Assembly: GCF_003951095.1 (NCBI RefSeq)
Contig: NZ_QXGL01000003.1
Span: forward strand, 295,972 to 359,971
Length of the DNA stretch: 64,000 bases
Reading direction: 5' to 3'
Source: Bifidobacterium goeldii
GTDB lineage: Bacteria; Actinomycetota; Actinomycetes; Actinomycetales; Bifidobacteriaceae
The position numbers and the translations under genes are program-made. Under the pieces are notes generated by a model that did not search any database, had not been told where the DNA came from, and saw nothing but the letters and a program-made list of their open reading frames with translations. Positions 55,542 through 63,915 of this stretch are shown here, piece after piece (position 1 is the stretch's first letter; each line of letters starts with the position of its first letter).

Positions 55542-57389
55542 TTATGACAACAGCTGACGGAACGCGGCTGGAATTGCGGCGATCACATCAGAGGCAAGAA
55601 TCGGTTGGCCAAGAGAAGCTGCCGAATGCGCTGATGGAGTGCCATAGATTGTTGGCGGATTAAATCCACGTTGGTCACAATCGGATGCGATTGCCGCAGC
55701 ATAGCCATGCAAGTACGCTGCGTTAGCAACAGTCTCGGTAATTGACTCATCCTCATCCTGTTGCGCAAGCAACGCACCAGTCATGCCGGCCAACACGTCA
55801 CCAGCTCCTGCCGTAGCCAACCATGCCGGAGCGCGGCCAGCTACGAGAATGCGTGGGCGCGTCGCACGAGCATCATGCGAATGGTCAAAGTCAATATCGG
55901 CTGCCTCATCGCCATCCAATGAGCCAACAGCGTGATTGCGCTCAGCCTCATCGGATTCATCATCATGCTCACTATCGCCAATAACAATGCTTACCGCGCC
56001 CTTGAGCAGCACCGTGGCACCGGTGAGCTCGTGCGCGCGCAACGCCCAATGCAATGGTTCAAGCTGCACATCATGCGCATCCACGTCCTCATCACGCTCA
56101 ACCAGCAAAGCTGCGAGTTCGCCAGCGTGCGGCGTAATCACCACCTGTGGTGGCACCTCATCAGGCAGAAGATCTAACGCGCCTGCATCAACAACAATTG
56201 GTGGCATTTCAAACGCGAGTTCTGGATCATCGCCATCCTCACCTACCGCGTAATGCGAGAGGAGTTTCGCAATGGTTTGACGCTGCACATCAGCATCATC
56301 CTCATCCGATTCGCCGTCCGGCACGCCTGAGCCAACAACCCACGATTGCACGCGGCCTTTGCCAATCACTGCCTCCGGCACTGCTGACAACACCATTGAA
56401 CGAGTACGCTCCGGGCCCATGTAGCGAATCATGCCCGTATTCGTTACTGCCGCAGCCTTGCTAGACAGCACTGCAGCACCGGGGTAGCGCACTGAACCAG
56501 TAATCAAACCGGTAACGCCACGCGAATACTTCGTATCTGCCAGTCGCGGCAAACGAATCGCTTCACTGGCATTATCGCCCGACACAACTTCAACCAGCGG
56601 AGCATGATCGTCAATATCAAATCCGAAATCAACGAGCGTGACCTTACCGCACGCATACGCAGCCGGCGGCAGAATGGCGCACGGTTTGAGCGCGCCGAAC
56701 GTTACTGTCACATCAGCTGGAATATACGGGCCAATAATGGCGCCATCATCCACACCCACGCCAGAGGGAGTATCCACTGCTACAACGAATGGGAATTCGC
56801 CAGCAGTATCCCCATCAGGCAATGCGGTACGATCCGGCACGGTACCGTCCACGCCAAGAGAGGCTGCCATCGTGCCCGCAATACCACGCAATGCGCCGTT
56901 TAAGCCAATGCCAGTCATCGCGTCAATAATCACATGCGAATGCTGCGCAAGCTCAACTGCTGCGCGCAACCGTTCACCAGCTTCACCAGCACTAAATCCT
57001 GCTGCGCATCCCGGAATTTCAGATGCAGGGTCAAGAATCAGTACCTTACCGCCTGCGCGCACAAATGCAGCAAACGCTTCCTCATGAATCGTGCGACCAA
57101 CCGCCACTGCAGTAACCGCTGCACCATTTTGCGCAAGTGCTGCCGCAGCGTACAAGCCGTCACCGCCATTATCACCCGCACCAACAAGCAGCGTTACGCG
57201 TGAACTTTCCAACGCCAAGCCCTCATCATCAAGCAGCTCGGCGACAGTGTGAGCCACAGCGGTGGCTGCCATACGCATTAACGGCACCCCGTCATCCAGC
57301 AGGGGACGCTCCATCGCTCGCACATCAGCCGCCGTATACGCAGCATGACGCAACGTGTGCAGCCTGTTCTCATCGCCTTGATCGGACAT
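55542..57389 (-). CDS. nnr: Bifunctional NAD(P)HX epimerase/dehydratase
   Basis: This 615-residue repair enzyme restores NAD(P)H damaged by hydration. The N-terminal YjeF epimerase domain has VGAGDNGGDGLYAA near residue 65 and DTPSGVGVDDG. The C-terminal ADP-dependent dehydratase has ITPHAGELAAL and the nucleotide motif AGAGDVLAGMTGAL near 545. The start at 57389 follows AAGGAGG. It is longer than the usual 500 residues because of several Asp/Glu-rich insertions (near residues 365-385, 400-415 and 485-515). Confidence 0.93.
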   Translation of the reverse strand: MSDQGDENRLHTLRHAAYTAADVRAMERPLLDDGVPLMRMAATAVAHTVAELLDDEGLALESSRVTLLVGAGDNGGDGLYAAAALAQNGAAVTAVAVGRTIHEEAFAAFVRAGGKVLILDPASEIPGCAAGFSAGEAGERLRAAVELAQHSHVIIDAMTGIGLNGALRGIAGTMAASLGVDGTVPDRTALPDGDTAGEFPFVVAVDTPSGVGVDDGAIIGPYIPADVTVTFGALKPCAILPPAAYACGKVTLVDFGFDIDDHAPLVEVVSGDNASEAIRLPRLADTKYSRGVTGLITGSVRYPGAAVLSSKAAAVTNTGMIRYMGPERTRSMVLSAVPEAVIGKGRVQSWVVGSGVPDGESDEDDADVQRQTIAKLLSHYAVGEDGDDPELAFEMPPIVVDAGALDLLPDEVPPQVVITPHAGELAALLVERDEDVDAHDVQLEPLHWALRAHELTGATVLLKGAVSIVIGDSEHDDESDEAERNHAVGSLDGDEAADIDFDHSHDARATRPRILVAGRAPAWLATAGAGDVLAGMTGALLAQQDEDESITETVANAAYLHGYAAAIASDCDQRGFNPPTIYGTPSAHSAASLGQPILASDVIAAIPAAFRQLLS

Positions 57390-57491
57390 AACGGCACCCT
57401 CCTTGGTCGGTGAACATGCACTAGACTCCCACTTTACTCGCGCGATAGCAGTTACGCCCGGCGAGAGCACACTACACGCGTATAGGCGCAT

Positions 57492-57546
57492 CATATGGTG
57501 ACCGTTCGGTGGTTGCATAGTAACCATATGGTGGCGTGAACACACT
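57492..57546. promoter_or_regulatory. CATATGGTG repeats upstream of the first alcohol dehydrogenase
   Basis: CATATGGTG occurs at 57492-57500 and 57535-57543 as a direct repeat. Its inverted form also pairs (CATATGGT with ACCATATG at 57533-57540). It lies about 100 bases before the gene and could be a regulator site. Confidence 0.45.
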
Positions 57547-57643
57547 GGTATTTGGCGGATTGTGACCGGTATGAATACGCCGATGCGCGCGTTGATAGTG
57601 CCATAATGTGCCTTGGAACTTCACGATTGCAAAGGAGCATGAT

Positions 57644-58687
57644 ATGAGCGAAGTTATTCCCGAGACGATGAAAGCCGTAGTGTTCGAACGCGTTGGCCAC
57701 TGGGCAGTCAAAGAAGTACCCGTTCCCACAGTGAAGAATCCAACCGACCTGCTCGTCAAAGTGTTAGCGTGCGGTATTTGTGGCACCGATAATCAGATTC
57801 TGCTCGATCCTCCAGGAGCGCACGCAACACCTGGCGTGATTATTGGCCATGAGATGGTCGGTGAGGTTGTAGCCGTCGGCGATGCTGTAGACGCGTTCAA
57901 GCCCGGCGACCATATTGTTGGCGACAACAACATTCCATGTGGTCATTGCGCAATGTGCCATGGCGGTCAATATAACGAATGCGCCAACATGCAATCCATG
58001 GGCGAGAAACTCGACGGTTTCATGTGCCAATATCAGCTACTGCCACAAGCGCAAGCGATCAAACTGCCCGAAGGCACTCCGGTAGATACCGCAGTACTCT
58101 GCGAGCCAGTCAACTGCTGCATGGGCTCGCTCAAGGCAATTGATCTGCGCCCTGGCAAGAAATATGCTGTGCTTGGTTGTGGCCCGATCGGCTTGATTTT
58201 CATCGCACTGCTCAAAGCCTCCGGTGCTGGCAAAGTTGTTGCCACTGATATTGCTCCACAACGTCTCGAATGGGCGCGCGACCTTGGTGCTGACGTAGTA
58301 TGCGGCAAGGATGATGATCCAGTGGCCGCGTGCAAGGACGTTTCCGCTGGCCTTGGCGTTGACGCGGTTATCGACGCAGTCGGCTGCCTACTGCCACAAG
58401 CATTGCAATGCGTGCGCAAGGGCGGCGACGTCGTATGCTTCGGCCTGAATGCAAACGGCAAGCAGATCGTCGATCAGAATGATTTGGCAATGCGCGGCGT
58501 CACCATTCACGGCACGTTCATCGGCCACTTTACGTTCGAAGCAACTGCACAAATGCTCGCCGCGGGCGTAGTCGACCTTGGAGAAATGATTACCGGACGC
58601 TACAGCATCGACGACTTTGGTGAAGCGCTCGACGCGCTGCGTTCTGGTCAAAGCTGCAAGATCGTCATCTACCCGAACGGCCGATAA
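57644..58687 (+). CDS. Zinc-dependent alcohol/polyol dehydrogenase
   Basis: This 347-residue medium-chain dehydrogenase has CGICGTD (catalytic zinc), GHEMVGEV, the structural zinc Cys cluster in IPCGHCAMCHGGQYNEC and the Rossmann loop VLGCGPIGLIF near residue 180. AAAGGAG precedes the start at 57644. It looks like the sorbitol/threonine dehydrogenase branch. A role in reducing lactaldehyde from fucose is conceivable but has no direct support, as it is 16 kb from that pathway. Confidence 0.9.
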   Translation: MSEVIPETMKAVVFERVGHWAVKEVPVPTVKNPTDLLVKVLACGICGTDNQILLDPPGAHATPGVIIGHEMVGEVVAVGDAVDAFKPGDHIVGDNNIPCGHCAMCHGGQYNECANMQSMGEKLDGFMCQYQLLPQAQAIKLPEGTPVDTAVLCEPVNCCMGSLKAIDLRPGKKYAVLGCGPIGLIFIALLKASGAGKVVATDIAPQRLEWARDLGADVVCGKDDDPVAACKDVSAGLGVDAVIDAVGCLLPQALQCVRKGGDVVCFGLNANGKQIVDQNDLAMRGVTIHGTFIGHFTFEATAQMLAAGVVDLGEMITGRYSIDDFGEALDALRSGQSCKIVIYPNGR

Positions 58688-58691
58688 ATCA

Positions 58692-58766
58692 GCCGATAAT
58701 CGGCGTATTCATACATTACGGCGCTCGCCGGCATCATCACACAGATGGCAGGCGAGCGCCGTTTTG
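58692..58766 (+). terminator. Terminator after the alcohol dehydrogenase
   Basis: ACGGCGCTCGCC (58718-58729) pairs perfectly with 58751-58762 and is followed by TTTT. A small palindrome GCCGATAATCGGC lies at 58692-58704, just after the stop. Confidence 0.82.
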
Positions 58767-58820
58767 TATGCGCGGATGCACCGATTACATGAGTCATAGA
58801 TCGTATCGGCGTGTCGCCGG

Positions 58821-58850
58821 TTTACTTCAAGTACTTGAAGTTCGTAATGT
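58821..58850 (+). promoter_or_regulatory. MerR-type promoter with 18-bp palindrome
   Basis: ACTTCAAGTACTTGAAGT (58824-58841) is a perfect palindrome with the shape of MerR/SoxR operators. GTTTAC/TTTACT at its left and TAATGT (58845-58850) at its right are possible -35 and -10 boxes 18-19 bp apart, as in MerR-controlled promoters. Confidence 0.72.
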
Positions 58851-58857
58851 GCGGGGT

Positions 58858-59310
58858 ATGAGCACGACGACATGGCATACAATCCGCGAAGCCTCGATTA
58901 TTTCAGGGCTGCCTGAATCAACTTTGCGCTACTACGAGCAGATCGGCATTATCGACCCTATCGCTCGCGACCCAAGCTCAGGCCATCGCGCATACACCGA
59001 TGAGGATATTCAAGCGCTCGTTACCGTCTCCTGCCTCTCCGCTACGGGAATGCCGCTCGACGCGATGCGCGAGTATTTGCAGAATCGTTTCGATGGTCCT
59101 GAAGGCGCTCGCCGGCAGATGGAATTGTTGGACGCTCAAGCGTTGCGATTGGCTGCAAAAGCGGAGAGCATTCGCATGCAGCAAGCGTATGTGTCATTCA
59201 AAACGTTGTATTGGCGTGCGGTGGCTGAAGGCCATGATGATGAGGCGCAACGGTTGCTCGATGAGAATCGGGACATTGTCGAACGTGTGAAGCGAATCGC
59301 TGCCAAATAA
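58858..59310 (+). CDS. MerR-family regulator
   Basis: This 150-residue regulator has the N-terminal winged HTH (TIREASIISGLPESTLRYYEQIGIIDP) and a dimerising helix to residue 150. There is no Cys-rich metal site at the C-terminus, so the ligand is probably organic or a thiol/aldehyde stress. The ATG at 58858 comes only seven bases after a -10-like box, so its mRNA may be leaderless. An 18-bp palindrome lies in the promoter. The downstream dehydrogenase and CMD genes are likely targets. Confidence 0.9.
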   Translation: MSTTTWHTIREASIISGLPESTLRYYEQIGIIDPIARDPSSGHRAYTDEDIQALVTVSCLSATGMPLDAMREYLQNRFDGPEGARRQMELLDAQALRLAAKAESIRMQQAYVSFKTLYWRAVAEGHDDEAQRLLDENRDIVERVKRIAAK

Positions 59311-59339
59311 GTGTATGGGCGGCGTGTAGGGCTGTATTG

Positions 59340-59374
59340 CCTGTTCTGTATGACCTGTTCTGCATGACCTGTTC
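59340..59374 (+). repeat. 14-bp tandem repeat between merR and the second dehydrogenase
   Basis: CCTGTTC occurs at 59340, 59354 and 59368; the unit CCTGTTCTGxATGA repeats twice plus a partial third copy. It may be a regulator site or slippage product. Confidence 0.7.
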
Positions 59375-59416
59375 ACCAGTTGTGACAACTATTGATAGAC
59401 AAAGGAGTATGAGGCT

Positions 59417-60466
59417 ATGAAAGCAGCTGTTTTCAAAGGCGTGAAATCTATGGCGTGTGAGGAGCGCCCGAAGCCAGTGATTACGCAGCCGAGCGATGCC
59501 ATTATTCGCGTAGTGCGAGCATGCGTATGCGGTTCTGACTTGTGGTTTTACCGTGACGGCGGCAGGCCAGTCAACACGCAGACTGGGCATGAGGCGATCG
59601 GTGTTGTTGAAAGCATTGGCGACGATGTGACGGTTGCAAAGCCTGGTGATTTTGTTATCGTGCCGTTCCCATTTAGCTGCGGTACGTGCCCAGTGTGCAA
59701 GGCTGGATTTGAATCGTGCTGCCCGCATGGCGGATATTTCGGTAGTGATGACGGTATGGGTTGCCAGGCAGAATATTTGCGCGTGCCTGAAGCGAACGGC
59801 ACGCTGGTGACTGTGCCGGGCGATGCGAGCACGTTTGATGATGCCATGCTTGCTTCACTGTTGACGCTTTCTGATGTGATGTCAACTGGTTATCATGCTG
59901 CTGCTTCTGCGGAAGTTAAGCCGGGGGATACGGCTGTGGTATTCGGCGATGGTGCGGTTGGTTTGTGTGGCGTTTTGTCGGCAAAACTGTGTGGTGCTGA
60001 GCGCATTATTGCTATGAGTCGTCATGCGGATCGTCAGGCGATTGCTCGCGAGTTTGGTGCGACTGACATTGTGGAAGAGCGTGGCGATGATGCTGTTGCG
60101 CGCGTGCTGGATATGACTGACGGTTATGGTGCTGACGCTGTGTTGGAATGCGTTGGCTCAGCGCAGTCGAATGATACTGCGATGAAGGTAGCGCGTGCTG
60201 GTGCGATTGTTGGCCGCGTGGGCTTGCCGCATGGCGTGGAAGTTGACGTGCCTGGTTTGTTCTACCGTAATGTTGGCTTGCGTGGTGGCCCGGCTCCGGT
60301 ACGCACGTATGACTTGCAAGGCTTGCTTGGCAAGGTGCTTGATGGTGATATTCACCCGGGTCGCGTGTTTACTGCCGAGTTCACGCTTGATGATATTCAG
60401 GCTGCATATGAGGCGATGGATGAGCGTCGCACGGTTAAGTCATTGCTGCGCGTGAGCGAAGTCTGA
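59417..60466 (+). CDS. Zinc-dependent alcohol dehydrogenase (MerR-linked)
   Basis: This 349-residue medium-chain dehydrogenase has CVCGSDLW (catalytic Cys), GHEAIGVVE, a structural zinc site CGTCPVCKAGFESCC and the nucleotide loop VFGDGAVGLCG near residue 177. AAAGGAG precedes the ATG. It lies between merR and a CMD protein, an arrangement typical of aldehyde or quinone stress responses. The substrate is not known. Confidence 0.9.
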   Translation: MKAAVFKGVKSMACEERPKPVITQPSDAIIRVVRACVCGSDLWFYRDGGRPVNTQTGHEAIGVVESIGDDVTVAKPGDFVIVPFPFSCGTCPVCKAGFESCCPHGGYFGSDDGMGCQAEYLRVPEANGTLVTVPGDASTFDDAMLASLLTLSDVMSTGYHAAASAEVKPGDTAVVFGDGAVGLCGVLSAKLCGAERIIAMSRHADRQAIAREFGATDIVEERGDDAVARVLDMTDGYGADAVLECVGSAQSNDTAMKVARAGAIVGRVGLPHGVEVDVPGLFYRNVGLRGGPAPVRTYDLQGLLGKVLDGDIHPGRVFTAEFTLDDIQAAYEAMDERRTVKSLLRVSEV

Positions 60467-60542
60467 TTGTTGAGCTTGCTCGCCTGCACAAGGTTGAGTA
60501 AGTCTGGGTGAATTTGCTTGCAAGGAAAGGAAAGCTACGATC

Positions 60543-61310
60543 ATGTTCGATGAGCTGAAAAACCGGATGAATCGGTTCTGGAATGATGACAAAACACTGG
60601 CGCAAACCGATCCTGAATTTGTTGAGTTCTTCTCCAATTTTGCGTACGACGAGGTTATTCATGAGCCGGGTGCGAATCATCCTGATCTTGATGATGCCAC
60701 CCGTTCAATGGCAATCCTTGCCACGCTGATTGGTTGCCAAGGGCTTGACGATTATGCGCTGATGCTGCCGGTCGCTTTAGACAGTGGCGTAACACCGGTT
60801 GAAGCTAAGGAGATCGTCTACCAGGCGGTTGCCTATCTTGGATTTGGTCGTGTCTTGCCTTTCGTGAAGAAAACTAATGAGATCTTCGCATCGCGCGGTA
60901 TTGCGCTGCCGCTTGAAGGGCAGTCCACGACTACTCCTGATACGCGTGCTGCCGCTGGTGAGCAAGCCCAGATTGACATTTTCGGTGAGCATATGCGCGG
61001 ATTCGCGCAATCCGGACCGGAAGAAACCCGTCACATCAACAAATGGTTGGCTGATAATTGCTTCGGTGACTATTACACGCGTGGTGGCCTTGACTATCGC
61101 AAGCGTGAAATGATCACCTTATGCTTCTTGGCAGCGCAAGGCGGTTGCGAGCCGCAGCTCACTGCGCATGCTGGCGCCAATTTGAAGGTTGGTAACAGCA
61201 AAGCATTCCTGATTGCAGTCGTTTCGCAATGCATGCCATATATTGGCTACCCGCGTACGCTGAACGCTATTCGCTGCATTACCGAGGCCGCCAAGCAAGT
61301 AAGCAAGTAA
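60543..61310 (+). CDS. Carboxymuconolactone decarboxylase-like protein, two domains
   Basis: This 255-residue protein carries two AhpD/CMD-like helical domains (residues about 30-115 and 150-245). The first has ATLIGCQGLDDYALMLPVALD; the second has CFLAAQGGCEPQLTAHAGANLKVG, where a CMD active-site His/Cys region is expected. The CxxC of true AhpD is not present, so peroxidase partnering is doubtful. AAGGAAAGG precedes the start. It is likely in one transcript with the dehydrogenase. The C-terminal codons are formed by an 8-bp repeat. Confidence 0.88.
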   Translation: MFDELKNRMNRFWNDDKTLAQTDPEFVEFFSNFAYDEVIHEPGANHPDLDDATRSMAILATLIGCQGLDDYALMLPVALDSGVTPVEAKEIVYQAVAYLGFGRVLPFVKKTNEIFASRGIALPLEGQSTTTPDTRAAAGEQAQIDIFGEHMRGFAQSGPEETRHINKWLADNCFGDYYTRGGLDYRKREMITLCFLAAQGGCEPQLTAHAGANLKVGNSKAFLIAVVSQCMPYIGYPRTLNAIRCITEAAKQVSK

Positions 61311-61324
61311 ACGAGTAAGCGAGT
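61293..61324 (+). repeat. 8-bp repeat spanning the stop codon of the CMD gene
   Basis: AAGCAAGT occurs twice, then AAACGAGT and AAGCGAGT, four units in tandem. The repeats encode the last residues and stop, and each unit carries a TAA at the boundary. Confidence 0.75.
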
Positions 61325-61343
61325 AAAACGCCATCGAATAATC

Positions 61344-61381
61344 GTAAGGGCTTCGGAACGTAAGTGTTCCGAAGCCCTTAC
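61344..61381. terminator. 16-bp hairpin between convergent CMD and phnX genes
   Basis: The arms at 61344-61359 and 61366-61381 pair perfectly over 16 bp around a six-base loop. Neither strand has a clear T-run. It lies between convergent transcripts. Confidence 0.75.
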
Positions 61382-61406
61382 CTGTTGTATAAGAACAATC
61401 GCACAA

Positions 61407-62192
61407 TCAGGCGATTTGCGCGAGCAATGCTGGCAGTTCAGCCATCGTGTCAATAACCGCGTCTGCGCCAGCCGCAACAAACGCATCGCGAGCTTTAACG
61501 CGCGCTTGTGCCTTGTCTGCATCAGACAGGTTTTCAAACTCGTCAAGGCTCAACGCCATTTGCGAGCTACCCTCGGTCACGCCAATGGTGAATACGCCAG
61601 CATTCTTGCCTTCGCGAATATCAGAGAGCGTGTCGCCAACCTTGGCTGCACGGCGCACATCAGTGACGCCCAGCTTTTCGAGGTTGCGGAACACCATGTA
61701 CGGATATGGGCGGCCAAAACCGTTCACGCCGTCAGGGCTAATCCAAAAGTCAGGGGAGTAGCCGTTGGCTGCAGCCTGCGGTACCACGATTTCCATCATC
61801 TTATCGGTGTAACCGGTAGTCGAACCGATTGTGATGCCAGAGGCACGCAGCTGTGCAATAGCTTCCACTACGCCCGGCTTCGGGTCAGCAAAACCATCAA
61901 GAATCGACAGCAGCTTCGGCTCAAAATGCGCGTAGACAGCATCCGTATCCGCGTCAGTCGGCGCAGCACCATGCGCATCTTCCCACGCGCGAGCAATACG
62001 ATTCATATGCAGCATTGCATTGATGTGATCATGCTTGAGCATGCCCATAGGCTTACGGGTCTCCGCCATAGTTGGCTCAACACCAAACTCGCGGAATGCC
62101 TCCTGAAAAGCACACACCGGTGCAAAGCACCCGTAATCCACGGTAGTGCCAGCCCAATCAAAAATCACAGCTTCAAAACGATTAGTCATCAT
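61407..62192 (-). CDS. phnX: Phosphonoacetaldehyde hydrolase
   Basis: This 261-residue HAD-fold enzyme splits phosphonoacetaldehyde to acetaldehyde and phosphate. The nucleophile is Asp12 in IFDWAGTTVDYG and the Schiff-base Lys is Lys53 in GMLKHDHI, exactly the phosphonatase spacing; GSTTGYTDKMM and KVGDTLSDI follow. Two in-frame ATGs at 62192 and 62189 are possible; AAGGA favours 62189. It works with PhnW on 2-aminoethylphosphonate, giving the cell phosphate and a C2 aldehyde. Confidence 0.96.
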   Translation of the reverse strand: MMTNRFEAVIFDWAGTTVDYGCFAPVCAFQEAFREFGVEPTMAETRKPMGMLKHDHINAMLHMNRIARAWEDAHGAAPTDADTDAVYAHFEPKLLSILDGFADPKPGVVEAIAQLRASGITIGSTTGYTDKMMEIVVPQAAANGYSPDFWISPDGVNGFGRPYPYMVFRNLEKLGVTDVRRAAKVGDTLSDIREGKNAGVFTIGVTEGSSQMALSLDEFENLSDADKAQARVKARDAFVAAGADAVIDTMAELPALLAQIA

Positions 62193-62249
62193 CTTCCTTT
62201 GTTAAATGCTCAGTGGATACCGACTTCAGCCAGTTACCGAATTCAAGTA

Positions 62250-62383
62250 GCTGGTGGATGGCGGCAGGGGTGTTGTTCGACCATAATCAGCGCAGGCGTG
62301 TGCTACGCTCGCGTGCACACGCCGGAGCGATGGCCGAGCGGCCTTGAGCGTGTCGAACAACACCCCTGCCACCATCCACCAGC
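62250..62383 (-). repeat. Structured intercistronic element, copy 1 (phnW-phnX gap)
   Basis: Arms of 31 bases at 62250-62280 and 62353-62383 pair with a single C-A mismatch. Inside are GGCGTGTG/CACACGCC (62295-62302, 62316-62323) and a short GGCC-tetraloop-GGCC hairpin (62333-62343 region). The 33-base core at 62331-62363 is 30/33 identical to copy 2. Part of it resembles a tRNA-Ser 5' half. Confidence 0.85.
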
Positions 62384-62430
62384 CCAAACGAGACTGCGGT
62401 GAGCCTAGTCTGACGGCGGCCTGAATGGAC

Positions 62431-63639
62431 TCAGGCAGTAAGCTTCACATTGACCGGGGCTGCAGCCTTAATCGGCTCGCCAGCAGCATCCATTGCCGCA
62501 ATCGCATCCGGCACAGAATCAGAACCAGTTGCAGCCTTCAGCAGTCCGCGCTCACCCATGTACAACGCCAGCAGCTCCGTCACCTTTTCAATGTCATCGG
62601 TGTAGATCTCACCGATGTTGCCAAGGCGGAAGGTATCCTCATCCGTGAGCTTGCCCGGGTAGATTGCGTAACCGCGCTCCTTGATGAACTCATACATGTC
62701 GTGGAAGTCGAACGACGTGCCTTCCGGGTAGAGGAACGTCGTGATGATCGGACCCTGGTTGTTCTTGAGGAACACGCGGAAGCCGAGTGCCTTCATGCGT
62801 GCGATGAGCAGGTGATTGTTGAGTGCGTAGCGGGCGGAACGTGCAGGAATGCCACCTTCGGCGAACATTTCGTCGAGTGCCTTGGAGAACGCGAGCACCA
62901 CGTGGGTGGGGGAGGTGTAACGCCACTTGCCGTTGGCCTTTTCGAGGGTGTTCCACTGGTCCCACAGGTCGAGGGAGAGTGAGCGTGCCTTGCCCTTGGA
63001 GGCTTCGAGCTTGGCCTTGTTGCAGATGATGAAGCTGAAGCCTGGCACGCCTTGGATGCACTTGTTGGCGGAGGAGACGAGGAAGTCGATGCCCCAGCCG
63101 GCGACTGGGATGTCTACGCCGCCGAACGAGCTCATTGCGTCGACCATGAACGTGCAGCCGTGTGCCTTGGCAACGGTGGCGACTGCGGCGATGTCGTTGA
63201 GCAGGCCGGAGGTGGTTTCGGAGTGGATCATGGACACGTGCGTGATGGATGGATCGTTGCGCAGGTATTCTTCGACTTTGTTGGCGTCTGGAATGCGATC
63301 GTATGGCTCGGCGTACTGCGTGTAGTTGATGCCTGCGTGCTCGCAGATCTTGACCTGGCGGTCGCCGTACGCGCCGTTGGTGCACAGCAGTACTTTTTCA
63401 TCCTTGCCGATCACGGAAGTCAGTACGCTTTCGACGCCGAAGGTGCCGGAACCCTGCATCAGCACGACGGTGTAATCCGTTGGGTCGCAGTGGGCGAGTT
63501 CAAGCAGCTGGCGGCGAATCTTTTGGGTGATCTGCTGGTAGTCCTCATCCCACGTGCAGTGGTCAAAGAGCATTTCTTCTTTGACGGTACGCGTGGTGGT
63601 CAGTGGACCGGGGGTGAGCAGCTTGTATTCGTTTGCCAT
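62431..63639 (-). CDS. phnW: 2-aminoethylphosphonate-pyruvate transaminase
   Basis: This 402-residue class V aminotransferase forms phosphonoacetaldehyde and alanine from 2-aminoethylphosphonate and pyruvate. Signatures are LLTPGPLTTTRTVKEEML, QGSGTFGVESVL, VDAMSSFGG and the PLP Lys193 in SSANKCIQGVPG. GAAAGGAA precedes the start. The C-terminus is about 30 residues longer than usual (Ala-rich). It forms a pair with phnX on the minus strand. Confidence 0.96.
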   Translation of the reverse strand: MANEYKLLTPGPLTTTRTVKEEMLFDHCTWDEDYQQITQKIRRQLLELAHCDPTDYTVVLMQGSGTFGVESVLTSVIGKDEKVLLCTNGAYGDRQVKICEHAGINYTQYAEPYDRIPDANKVEEYLRNDPSITHVSMIHSETTSGLLNDIAAVATVAKAHGCTFMVDAMSSFGGVDIPVAGWGIDFLVSSANKCIQGVPGFSFIICNKAKLEASKGKARSLSLDLWDQWNTLEKANGKWRYTSPTHVVLAFSKALDEMFAEGGIPARSARYALNNHLLIARMKALGFRVFLKNNQGPIITTFLYPEGTSFDFHDMYEFIKERGYAIYPGKLTDEDTFRLGNIGEIYTDDIEKVTELLALYMGERGLLKAATGSDSVPDAIAAMDAAGEPIKAAAPVNVKLTA

Positions 63640-63808
63640 GATGAGGGTTCCTTTCTGGATTCCGTGGATCTGTTTGGTGAGTCTAATTCGCTGCGTAGTT
63701 TATGCAATTATCTACGTAGTCTGTGGGTGGTAATCGGAGTGTCGTCTGTAGTTTTGATATGTAGTGGTTGATTTGCGTTTCGGAAAGTGTCACTTAGGTG
63801 GCGGTGGA

Positions 63809-63893
63809 GGGGGTGGGGCGGCATGTGTTGTGAGACCGTAAGCTTGGCCGAACGGCCTTGAGTGTGTCGAACGACACATGCCGCCCCACCCCC
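63809..63893 (-). repeat. Structured intercistronic element, copy 2 (upstream of phnW)
   Basis: Perfect 20-base arms lie at 63809-63828 and 63874-63893; their sequence differs from copy 1's arms, but both copies fold. The core at 63845-63877 matches copy 1 at 30 of 33 positions, including the GGCC-tetraloop-GGCC hairpin. Confidence 0.85.
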
Positions 63894-63915
63894 GGTGAAA
63901 AGTAGCGCCGTAGCC

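Noticed and set aside
57644..60466. Alcohol dehydrogenases as the lactaldehyde reductase of the fucose pathway
   Set aside because: They are zinc enzymes 16-18 kb away with their own regulators; nothing in sequence ties them to lactaldehyde.
62324..62400. Possible complete tRNA-Ser gene
   Set aside because: Only acceptor and D-arm resemblance; no anticodon, variable or T-arm can be formed.
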